The notes under the pieces were generated by a model. That model saw only the letters and a program-made list of their open reading frames with translations, searched no databases and was not told the origin of the DNA. Shown here piece by piece: positions 11,258 through 22,400 of a stretch of 64,000 nucleotides of DNA (position 1 is its first letter; each line of letters begins with the position of its first letter). The stretch covers positions 1 through 64,000 of the forward strand of contig QANT01008886.1 of NCBI GenBank assembly GCA_003254885.1, in the 5' to 3' direction. This DNA comes from Purshia tridentata. Lineage: Eukaryota > Streptophyta > Magnoliopsida > Rosales > Rosaceae. The position numbers and the translations under genes are program-made.

Positions 11258-12616
11258 CTCTATCGCTCTAATCAAGGAGATTCGCTTCACGATATTAACT
11301 ATTAAGAGTATGTCAAGAATAGTCAGTTGACGACTTTTTTTTTGGGTTGGCCTGAGGATGAGTAGAAGACGAGGAATAGATGATGGCCGATTGATAACTA
11401 ATTTTTTTATTTAGGTCACTTTATAGAAATTTAAGTGCCTTTAAGACTTTAACTCAGATTTAATGAATTCTAATAAAATCAAAATGTTCTAAAATATTTA
11501 TAAATTTTATTAGGTGATGAATTTTAATAAATTTTGTTTAAGTAGCAACTGTCATAAAAATTTCAGCCAATCCCCCATAAGTTTTAATAAATTTTATAAA
11601 AATCATTAAAATCTTTTGTTGGAAGACACACCCTAAGTCTCTAAAAATCATTAAGTTCCCATAATATAGTTTATCAAAATAATGTCCTATAATATAAACG
11701 CAATAGATATATACACTATACACCCTTTATAAAAGTTTTTAACTTGTTTTGTCTCTTTAATGGAAAAACAGGATCTCATTGCTGATGTATATGCCATGTG
11801 GTATTCGCCTACAATGTTAAATCGACATCAACAATGATGGTCGAATATAGTACCAGTCCAGCTGCTCGACATGTGTTAGATTGGATGTTTAATTAACGTA
11901 CTTAACTATATTCCCTATTGCCGAGTGGTTGTAAATAAGTAAATAAACATTGACAGCTTATCCCAGTCGTACAAGTTGATTTAAACATCAATAGAATCCC
12001 ACCAATTCCATCTACTACTATTTATGATTTAGTTTCAGGCATTTTCACCTCTACAGAATTGTGAAAAATCTAATTGTTTTTCTAATTACTTTTCACTACT
12101 CGAAGAAAGCTGGGTACCGTACCCCTCAGAAAAAAAAGAAAATCAATATATGAATAAAAAGTTACGAGGAGAGCAATACAATTACAATAGGCCACAAAGC
12201 CAATGGTTACTGGTTAAAACTGAACAAAATTGTATAATTCATACATAGTTCTTACATTCCAACGTAGTACTGAGTACTGACGAGGTGGTTAAATAGCAGA
12301 TGGGCGTGGATATGTATATATAAAAGAACCTCAAGTTGGCTGTGCCACATGGCCCACATGGTTTGCGCCCCAACAATATCTTCCTTGCTCTCATTTAAAC
12401 TTGTCGGGCTAATGTAGCACCAGACTGAGACGCCATATTCCCTTTTATATAATGAAAAGCAGTGCACCATAACTGTATGTACCGAACCCAACCAGACTTT
12501 CAAAACTCTTAAGATTGGAAGCCAGGGTTTCTCCATGACCATGTACACATCAAGAACAAAAAACAAACCTGAAAACAATAGAAAAGAGGTTTAAAAAGTC
12601 AACCAAATCTTCCACT
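11258..12616. other. Intergenic: DUF92 gene promoter and 3' flank of the TDRD3-like gene
   Basis: AT-rich. The stretch 11400-11720 repeats the word TTTTAATAAATTTT and similar oligomers on both strands and could be a decayed DNA-transposon remnant, but no terminal repeats or target-site duplication were found. A 108-codon reverse frame at 12252-12578 probably lies in the 3' UTR of the next gene and resembles nothing known to me. Confidence 0.4.
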
Positions 12617-15350
12617 TCACCTCCCTCTACTCCCCCTACCCCTTCCCCTTCCCCTTCCTCCTCCTCCTCCTCTTCCTCTTCCTCTTCCTTTTCCTCTTCC
12701 TCTTCCTCTCCTTTCATGTCCCATTCCATAACCTCCGTCATCATCTCTTTCGTACTTAAACATGCTCAGTTTAATATTCTCTGCCTCCACATCTTGAGGA
12801 CCCTTTTGTACCTGAAATTGCAACATAATGACATCAAAAACTTGCAAGACAACAACAATAACAATAATAATGCACAAAAGATGCAGAAACACTCACATGA
12901 ACATCTTCCAAATCAAATTGGTTTTGAAGCTGCTGTGCAAGTTCCTCATCACGACCGACATCCGCATTTCTTATTGGAGGCTTTGCCCCAGCTTTTCTCT
13001 TTTCCCATTCATCCAAAGTGAAAACCTCCGAGGGCTCTTCTTCCCTCCCCTTACCCCTATATTTTCTACCTCTTGAATGCCTGTCATCCAGGTTTTGATG
13101 ACTCATTTTCTGGAGGAGTTTTTGTGCAGCAGCTTGGTTTTGAACAGGGACAAATTCAACTACTGTAGAAGCAATGGATACATTAGTATCACATCACAAA
13201 GTTAGAAAATAGAGAAGACTTACAATGAATAAATAAAAGGAATGCAATTTCTAATAAGCCCATTTTAAATGACCATTGATCTGGACATAATTCAATGAGA
13301 AGCAGAAATTCGGTCTTCTCTCCATTCTTAAGAATCAAGTATTACTTTGCCACCTTATCCGTCTCCTCTACAGAAATATGTGCCCCACTAGTAATAAGCA
13401 CCGAACGAATCCAAGCGAGGGATGTGCCACTCCCAAGTGTCATAAAATCAAACTTAAATTACACTGATTCCAGATGCAGCATAGGTTAAAACAAAAGATG
13501 CACACCGGCCTTAGATGAAAACCCACCTTCCTTTGGCCTTGTTTCAGAGCTACTAGGTTTCTCTTCAGTTCTTTCATTAAGGGACTCTGTTTTTTGATTG
13601 TTATCCATGCCATTTGATTTGACATGAAGGTTCTGCTGCTTATCAATTGGTGTAATCTCAGTATTTATGACCACAGGCTTGTTGCGCTTGGAGTTTAAAT
13701 CAGAGTAATCTGCCAATCATCACAATGCTCATAAGTTATGCATGTATTAGTGATGATTAGTGACGGAATAGTATGGTGAAAGACAAATAAACTAATAAGA
13801 TCTTATATATTCAAGAGGTCAGGAGTACTAACAAGAAGACTTGGCCTGCGGAGGAAATGGCTTTTGGGGTGCCCCAACTTGCAACTTCTCAAATGGAGGG
13901 GGGCCGTTACCATCACTTTCTTGTGACACCCTTAAAGATGAACGTGAAAGACCTGAATATTTTTTATTCATCTGCCATTCTTCATAAAGTGATTGAACAA
14001 CACCTCCCAACAAAGTTATGACTTTAGGATTCAAACATACTATTCCATTATGTATACGAGCTTTATTTTCTAAACAGACCTGCCAATCAAAAAATAGTGA
14101 CAAAACAAAAAAATTTCAGTAATAACTAGAGATGAGGCCTTTATACATGCATCAGTTTACAATGAATAACTTAAGAAAGTGGGGTTAGAGGAACACTAAA
14201 CTATTTTTTTCAAAATTCGTATCAAGGTTCATATAACCAGTAACATACAATAAACACAGCATGTAGGGAATGAGGGACTCCCAAGCATAGTGTGATAGTT
14301 TCTCCACACTGGCACCATATCACGTGAAAATATTTTTATGTTCTGGGTGCACAATGATTTTCCACAAAATAAATGTCAATTTTACAAATTTTTTGGGTTC
14401 TTCCATTGAAGTCTTCAGCTTATGAAACATCCGGGACAAATAATTACAGAGTTCAAGCACAAGAATTTAAGCATGCTTTTCTTAGCCTTCCAAGATCCTA
14501 GAAGTAAAACAATAAAAAAAAATAATAAAGCCAAAAAAGACAAAATTATTAGTTTTTCAATGGGCTTTCAGTTCACAATTGCATACACGAGGCACAGAGT
14601 GTTATCATAAATTTCTATAAAATTGTCAATTGCAATAATTTTAGCTTTGTAGTATGGCATTATACTAATTATCATTGCTTTTCAGTATCTAAGAATATGT
14701 TTAATATTAAACAGATTCAAACAAATTCCAACCCATGTCCAACAAAGACAGCTCTAATGAGTTACGCTATACATATAAAGCAAGCTGAACATTGAGCAAG
14801 CATGAAGCAACAGACACTACCTTAGTACCAGGAACGACGTCGTCAGGGATTGAAGGGATATGAGAGAACTCTATAGCTGCTATCTCACTGTGCCCATCTG
14901 TGAGACCGAGTTTTAAAAGACGCCCACTACTTGAATTTCTCGCAATATCGTCTACAGGGCTTCTAGTAATGTCTCTTATCGAGGATATCTGATAAAAATA
15001 ATAAACAAAGACTATGTATTTCTTTGCCTTTTTTTCTTAGCAACCAAACAGAGAGCCTAAGGAAAATTCAGGAGAAAGGTAAAAAGTATGATTGCCTGGA
15101 GGACTTTTGGGCCGAGAAGATGCGAAGACTTGCGAAGAGTATTCGGGTCGGGCAGGGACTTGGCGCAGATGGATTTGAGGTCCATGTTGGCGAGCTCCGA
15201 TTCCACTGAGCTCACTACCGTGCGCGTGTCGTCAGCCAAAGCGGAGTGGATCGTGATCATGGCCTTCACTTGCTCCAAGTCGCCGAAGCACCATCCTCTG
15301 CTTCTTAGGGTTTCGATTGCAGCGTCTGAAGCCGCACCGGAACTCTCCAT
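12617..15350 (-). CDS. DUF1767/RMI1-N (TDRD3-like) protein with C-terminal Arg-Gly tail
   Basis: Plant homologue of the N-terminal OB-fold proteins RMI1/TDRD3, which partner topoisomerase III. Plant TDRD3-like function is inferred. Exons (reverse strand) 15096-15350, 14821-14988, 13833-14079, 13527-13709, 12897-13162 and 12617-12811 join in frame to 437 aa. The N-terminal helical part (residues 1-85) leads into the OB-fold segment (RDITRSPVDD..GRLLKLGLTDGHSE, then HIPSIPDDVVPGTK). A low-complexity linker with ERTEEKPSSSETRPKE follows, then a helical block ELAQQLQNQFDLEDVHV that looks like a UIM or UBA-type element, and a 30-residue tail of alternating Arg-Gly and Gly-Gly. RGG tails bind RNA and are methylated in other proteins; TDRD3 itself is an RNA- and topoisomerase-linked factor. 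The first intron uses a GC donor (CAG|GCAATC at 15095-15094). In Arabidopsis I recall DUF92 and DUF1767 genes as close neighbours (At5g19930, At5g19950), which would support the pair. Confidence 0.9.
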
Positions 15351-18110
15351 TTTTAGCGCCTGTTTGCGCGCCTGTTTGGGGTTTTTCTTAGTTTTGCAAA
15401 TGGGAAAGAGCAATATTCGGTATACACATGTAGGTAGTAAAACGACGACGTTTACCCCGTTTCGTTTTGGGATTTCTTTTAAACGACAACCAACCAGAAT
15501 CTAAACAACAACCAATATGGGCCTGGCAAAGCCAGCCCGGTTACCTTGGTAAAAGGCCAGTCTGGAGAGTCCAATAGCACATGGAAGCCCAAAGCTAATC
15601 TAAGGCCCAACCTTGCTGAACAGTCGGGAAATTCTAAAATAAACCCATTGTTTGCTTTTCAAACCCCACATGCTCACTAGTCAGTGGTCACTACTATTGT
15701 TGTCATTCTAATTAAAACCTCTCGTTTGGGTTTAGAAAGCAAATAGTAGGACCATTTTAGAGTTTCTACGAGCAATTGGCCCTCGTTAGGCCCCACCTCT
15801 TGGCCCATCATAGTGCCATATTGTGATATTGATACGATGAATGTCACAAATGTAACGTGTCAGTATGAGATGAGACATTGGACATCATGTTCATGTCATG
15901 GTTATGCTAATCTGATATGACATGACATACACATTTATTTGATTCACTATTCATCAAGGATTGATTTCTAAACACCCTTGGGGTTGAATTTAATAGTTGG
16001 TTTTCGGTTGATTATTGGTAAGATTTTAGGCATAGTAACAAAAACTAAAGAGATTGACAATCAAATATGGGTATTAAAACTTGTGATAATTGAGTTGCTT
16101 TTAGGTTGAATGCATCACATATTATTGAATCAATTGCGTACTATTCAAAGGTACATATTTTGGTTGGATGGTGCGAAGTATAATATTGTAGTTGCTAGCT
16201 ATCTTATAAATTCTTACTATGTTTGTAAGTAATAGTTCAATAGTCGCTTACCAATTAAAGGCAGTGAACTAACTCTCACCAACCCTGGTAGTCCTTTTTT
16301 TTTTTAGTAATTTCCAGACCATCTAGAATGGTTAAGATGAGTCAAATCTCACTTGACAACTGCAAAGGCAACAAGGGACATAAATATATTGAAAGAAACA
16401 GGTAAATATTTATGGATGGAAACAACTCACATGAGTCAAAACAAGTGCCATCAATGATACATTATTGATTCAATTTGATAGTGTAAAAGCAGGCACTGCC
16501 CAAAAGTGCATCGATGAATACCTATATTCTTCATGTACAAAAATGGTCAATTGGTTATGACTTATGTATGGGCTCCAATTTTATTTTTCATTCTCTTTTT
16601 TCTATCTAAAAGAAAAATTGGCAATGCATTGCTGTATGGAAAATAACCCTGTTCTGAATTCTGGAAAAGGCTCAATTATGTATGCCTGTGTTCTCTTCAA
16701 TTTTGAAGATTGAGCCAAATTGCCGAAAACCCACCTTTTACATGCATTTAGCACGACACATATAAACACATCATTATTGTAATGTTGAAAGCTTCCCTAG
16801 ATTTTGTTCCTAGAGTCAATCTTATTGAATTTCAGACCATTTCCCTTTGAAGTTGAACACATCGAAAACACAATGCAATAAATTCCACCACGCATAAGGA
16901 AGATGTTTGTTTTCTTGCCAAACACATTGATATTTTCTTTTGCTCTTTTTCTTTCTAATCACATTGATTTTTCAATGCGGGGCCTTCTGCATTAAGTTAC
17001 CATTAAATGCCATTAATACCTCAACGTCATGCCAACTAGCTGCAAAGGAATATGCAGTTGGAAACAAAAAATAAAAAATAAAAATCCCAATATATATTGT
17101 CACTTGGAGATAATGAATGCAGAATTTAATCCTAGCTATATATCTTGTATACAAGAGACTTACTTGAATAGACAACTGAGTAAGCTAGCACATTCCCTCA
17201 CTGATTGACCCCAATGAGAAAACAAAATTTATCTTTCTAAAGGAATTTATTAATTAACTTTCTTATTTACCATTGATATTAATTTTCTCTTTCTATAATC
17301 AATTTAGAGCGAACTTAAATATTGTAGGGACAAATATTAGAACCACAAATAATGGCCATGGACCATGGTGTTCTGTGAGACAAGAAGAAAAAATTATCCA
17401 ATATTACATGGTGCATGCGTCTGTTAAAATTTTCTTATCGGTCAAGTTAATAGCTATAAGACCAAAGAGATGACATATCAGTTAATATAAGAAAGATATA
17501 TGGTTAGAAGTTAGATGTTAGATTGACCAGTCTTGTTTTATTATGCATAACAAGCTACAAATTTGTTATCAGTTATACCAAAAAAAAGAGAAAGAAATGT
17601 TAATAAATTCATATCTCTATAATCTATATAGCATGGAGCATTAAAGGTCCTCCATATTAGTTGAATATATGTGCAATAATATAAATATATAGGCAAATGT
17701 CAAGGGTATTATATTTTGATATTATTATGCATATCATTTTTCTAATAAAGGTGAGACTCACAAATTCAAATAAATTTCCTTTTATTAAAAATGTGACGTA
17801 TTACCTATATGTTGTCATATGAGGCTTTTGATTGAGCTAGTAGGTCAATGGTGCTCGTCGGACTCCTTTCGGAGTCGGAAATTGTAAAGATTTTGGTGCA
17901 TGAAAAATGAAAATGACTTGGTTCAGAATTTCATAGCATATAATATATACTCTACATAAGACAAACACAAAGCCATTTTCCTGCAAATGTCACTTTCAAT
18001 ATATGTAAGGACGTACTGTTGTGCCATAACGATGAAATGGACTTCTCATGCTATACCAAAAAAGGGATTCACCCTCACCATGTGGTAATTATTTTTTTTC
18101 TTAGTGGAAT
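15351..18110. other. Intergenic, divergent promoter side of the TDRD3-like gene
   Basis: About 2.8 kb without a recognisable gene. The first few hundred bases upstream of 15350 should hold the TDRD3-like promoter (a GACGACG/CGACGACGTT-rich stretch near 15440). The rest is AT-rich with short frames only. No tRNA or transposon ends were seen before the element starting at 18119. Confidence 0.45.
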
Positions 18111-18118
18111 GAAAAAAC

Positions 18119-18724
18119 TAGGGGTGAAATCAGTTTGGTAACCAAATCGAAATTTCTAACTGACTACCAATTGACAGTAGTTGAAATGGGCAATTTTGAA
18201 ATCGATACCAAACTGTTGAAAGTTGGTTACCAATCTAATCGGTATCAGTTGCTTTGTCGGTAGCGACCCATCCCGCTAACAAGTTCTGTCAATTCGACAT
18301 CAAGAGGTGGTGGAGGTGATGGAGGTAGTGTTGGGTGGTGCTGGGTTGGTGCTTGGTGGAGGAGATTAAGAGGTTGCTGATGATGAGGTTTGAAGAGATA
18401 GAAGATCCAAGATCGATGGTGGTAGGTGGTGGGTTGGTGGTCGATGGTGGTGAAAGAAGTGGAGGTGATAGAAGTGGTGGTGTTGACTGGTGATGCAGTT
18501 TTGATTTTTGGAGATTGAGAGATTGAGAAAGAGAATGAGAGTTAATAGATACATATGAAATGAGATGTCTAATGCATACGAGCGCTCGGTGATTTATGAA
18601 ACTAAAAATCGTTATGAAATTGATATCACTCAATTTAGTTAGGTTATACTACCAAAATCAAAATTAAAAATAAATAAATCGATGGATGGATGGATCAGTT
18701 TTTGGGGTAAAAAACCCACCCCTA
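18119..18724. mobile_element. Probable non-autonomous hAT-type DNA transposon (about 606 bp)
   Basis: The ends are exact 8-base inverted repeats, TAGGGGTG at 18119-18126 and CACCCCTA at 18717-18724. They are flanked by imperfect 8-base duplicates (GAAAAAAC before, TGAAAAAC after; a shift of one A in an A-run explains the mismatch). Subterminal GGTAACCA/GGTTACCA words in both orientations are usual for plant hAT elements. There is no transposase. The middle (about 18300-18480) is a strand-skewed GGTGG-rich minisatellite that opens an artificial 114-codon reverse frame. It lies about 0.7 kb upstream of the ABCG32-type gene. Confidence 0.6.
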
Positions 18725-19441
18725 TGAAAAACACGAGTATGGCGAGCATTGCCAATCTCCCGCATAAAAGGTAAAAGCTTCTTGCCATGTGAAGAAAGAA
18801 ATGAAACTTCCAACTTTCTGTCTCGTAAATTCGTAATTATTGACATCTCCCTTACACCCGCCGTTTTAAACTTCCCAATCACAGTAAAACAGTAAATCAC
18901 ACCTTCCAGCCGTTTAATTTAAAATTCCCACGTAAAATCCTACACACACGCGCCACGACCCGTAAAAATAAAAAGGGCGCTTCCACTGATTCCTGCCGTT
19001 AGATGTTACACGTGTTTTATTTTGGGAGCGATTAGGGTAATTTAAATAGACGAGCGAGTGTTAGTTTTACAGAAGGTTCGTGCTTTATGTCTTTCCCGCG
19101 GCTATTAAATGAGCCTCTGTTTCCGTCTCTCTCTCTCTCTTTCTCACTCACTGTTTCTCTATCCTGCACAAACTGTGAAACACTTTAACGTGCAAATGGA
19201 TTAGAGTGAGAAAGAGCTCTCAAGTCTCAACAAACCCAAAGACTCATAGAGAGAGAGAGCTATTAATGCAGAGCTCAACCACCATTTTCAGCACCAAAAC
19301 ACGTATATCTCACATTCAATACCCTACCTTCTATCAGCCTCTCTTTCTGCAGCTAAACACACCGAGAACTTCTTTTTTCTCTCTCAGTGACGGTCAGGAC
19401 TCCGCGTAGAGATTGATAGATAGTTAGATCGTGACCGTCCG
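18725..19441 (+). promoter_or_regulatory. Promoter and leader of the ABCG32-type gene
   Basis: Holds a TATA-like TATTAAAT near 19103-19110 and a CT run at about 19125-19143, consistent with a transcript start just before or inside the CT run and a leader of roughly 300 bases. Short upstream ATGs occur in the leader (19197, 19266), the second opening a 48-codon frame. No gene is present here. Confidence 0.5.
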
Positions 19442-22400
19442 ATGTGGAACTCGGCGGCGAACGCGTTCGCTCGATCCGAGTCGTTTAAGGAGGAAGGCGA
19501 GGACGAGGAGGCGCTCCAGTGGGCCGCGCTCGAGAGGCTGCCTACTTACTCCCGCATCCGACGTGGCATTTTCAGGGACGTAGTCGGAGAGACGAAGGAG
19601 ATCGCCGTCGGCGAGCTCGAGGCTCGGCAACAGAAGCTCTTGCTCGACCGGCTTGTCACCTCCGTCGACGATGACCCCGAGCGGTTCTTCGATCGCATGC
19701 GGCGCAGATTCGACGCGTAATCGTCTTGAATTTCTTGGATACTTTTTGTGGGTTGTGTGAGATTTTGAATAATTAGTCTGTTTGGTTGCTGACAAAATTT
19801 CCAAGAAGAAGCAAATTTAGTAACTGATTCTTTAATTTTACTATACAATGCCAAATGCGAGTATTGAAGTCACTGTTTTCTCGGAAACCAAACGGATTTT
19901 CTTTTTGTCCAGTTCGATTCTGATCATTCTGTAATTTTAATTTTTTTATAATTTTCTCTATTTCGATTCTGGAACTTTTTGCTATTTAATTTGTTGTGAT
20001 GTTCTCCATTCTAAACATTACGGACAAAATTTTGCTTTGCAGAGTGGATTTGGAATTTCCGAAGATCGAGGTTCGATTTCAGAATTTGGACGTTAAAGCT
20101 TTCGTCCATGTGGGAAGCAGAGCACTGCCAACTATTCCGAATTTCGTTTTCAATATGACCGAGGTAGAATTTCTTTATTCAAATTCTCATTTAATTTCGA
20201 TAACTGAAAGTTTTTTTTACTATATAATTGTAGTTATGAAGTTATGATACAAAAAATTTAATTTAATTTTTTGACATTTTCTGAATGTCATTGTAGGCAT
20301 TTCTAAGGCAATTACGAATATACGGGGGGCAGAGAAGCAAATTAACGATTTTAGACAACATTAGCGGGATTCTAAGACCTTCAAGGTACATATTAAACCT
20401 TCAATTAGCGCTCAATTTCTGATTTATTAAATTCCAGTGTTTACGTTATATAAGATGTTGGTGTTGTCTTCTAGATTGACGTTGCTATTGGGTCCACCAA
20501 GCTCAGGAAAAACGACACTATTATTGGCTCTTGCGGGACGCCTTGGAACTGGCCTGCAGGTATTCCTTAACTTTCTACTCCTTGCATGAATCATGAATAT
20601 ATGATAAACATAAACTTGCTACTTGGTATATGCATAAAAAAAATTTCAAGGATGACTACCATAATCTATCAAAAAGGGAAAATGTAATAGTAGGGTCTTT
20701 GTGGGTCCTTTACATAATAGGAATGTTGCAGGGATGAAAAGGTGTGCCTTTTTGTGGTGTTAGCTAGTAATTACATCCAATTTAACCACAGATATTCCTA
20801 CTAACTGATTGGTGGCTTCGACATTTGCCTTTCACTCATTTATACTTTGATCTCTTTGAAGACGTCAGGTAGCATCACATATAACGGCCATGGATTAAAA
20901 GAGTTTGTCCCTCAGCGGACATCTGCTTATGTCAGTCAACAGGATTGGCATGTGGCAGAGACGACTGTAAGGGAAACTCTTGAGTTTGCAGGATGCTGTC
21001 AAGGTGTTGGATTTAAATATGGTAAGCTATGGAAAATCACTTATTTGAGTATGAATTTATGCTTACTTAGTTGCTGACATGAATACTTGTCGCAGATATG
21101 CTATTAGAACTTGCAAGAAGAGAAAAGATTGCTGGGATAAAACCCGATGAAGATCTTGATATATTCATGAAGGTACTTGCACTTGTTAGATATGATGGTC
21201 CTTTATATATGTAATAATTGCTGACATAAATTGTTCTCCAGTCATTAGCTCTTGGTGGGCAGGAGACAAGCATTGTGGTGGAGTACATCATGAAGGTATT
21301 TTCTCGAAGCTGGTTATTCAGGTTACATATAGTATTGCCAATATGATTATAAGCTCACAATGTTCATTAATTTTGAGCCTTTGATTGATTAATTTCATAT
21401 AAGAATCAACATAGTTGGTGAGGTTATATTCTCGCAAAAGCAGGGTTACGTAACAGCATACCAAAATGTCTTGTTTCTGCTCCATTTGGGGACCACATTA
21501 TTATGCCCACAATGTTTAGATGAACAAGTTACAACCGTGAGTTTTCAGAAAGTTAAAAGGGAATTGAGTTGGGGAAGAGATTATGGAGAATTGGTTTTGG
21601 GTACACACAGGACATAATCCTAATGGGTTGAGGTGACATTAGGCTGGATTTGGGTAGGCTAGTTGACAATAGATTGTTGTTTAATACGATGTAAGCCACT
21701 GGAGTACAATATGAACAGAAAACATGCCTCTTAGAGCGTGTGCTAAGTCCCTTCTTTTTTCTTTTTCTTTTTTTCAATTTCATATATGTATATTATATGT
21801 TGTATCTAGATATGCCAAGAAATTCTCTTTACGTACTAAGATATGTTTGACAAAGATTTTAGGGTTGGACATATGTGCTGATACATTGGTAGGAGATGAA
21901 ATGCTCAAGGGAATCTCAGGGGGCCAAAAGAAGCGGCTTACTACAGGTGCATACTTTGTTTTCTGTTTTTATTTTTAATTTCGGATGGGAGGAGGGGAAG
22001 GTCTTTGTGCTGATAAGGCAAATATGTTACTTCCAGGTGAATTACTAGTAGGGCCTGCAAGAGTCCTGTTCATGGATGAAATATCAACTGGGCTCGACAG
22101 TTCAACTACTTATCAAATCATCAAATATCTTAGGCATTCAACTCGTGCACTTGATTCAACCACTGTTATATCTCTGCTTCAACCTGCTCCAGAGACCTAT
22201 GAGTTGTTTGATGATGTTATACTTTTGTGTGAGGGCCAGATTGTGTTTCAGGGACCCCGCCAAGCTGCTCTTGATTTTTTTTCATACATGGGATTTATTT
22301 GCCCTGAGCGCAAGAACGTGGCAGACTTCTTACAAGAAGTAAGTTGTGGAGAGATAAAGTTCTGAATTTCTGTTCTGTTGCATGGTATCTTTGATAATTT

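Noticed and set aside
11400-11720. AT-rich block with repeated TTTTAATAAATTTT words
   Set aside because: Looks transposon-like, but no terminal inverted repeats or target-site duplication could be found.
12252-12578. 108-codon reverse frame downstream of the TDRD3-like gene
   Set aside because: Probably in the 3' UTR; no conserved motif.
12550-12744. Glu-rich reverse frame
   Set aside because: Shadow of the purine-only Arg-Gly tail of the TDRD3-like gene in another frame.
18289-18633. 114-codon Ser/His/Pro-rich reverse frame
   Set aside because: Arises from the GGTGG minisatellite inside the hAT-like element; repetitive composition, no homology seen.
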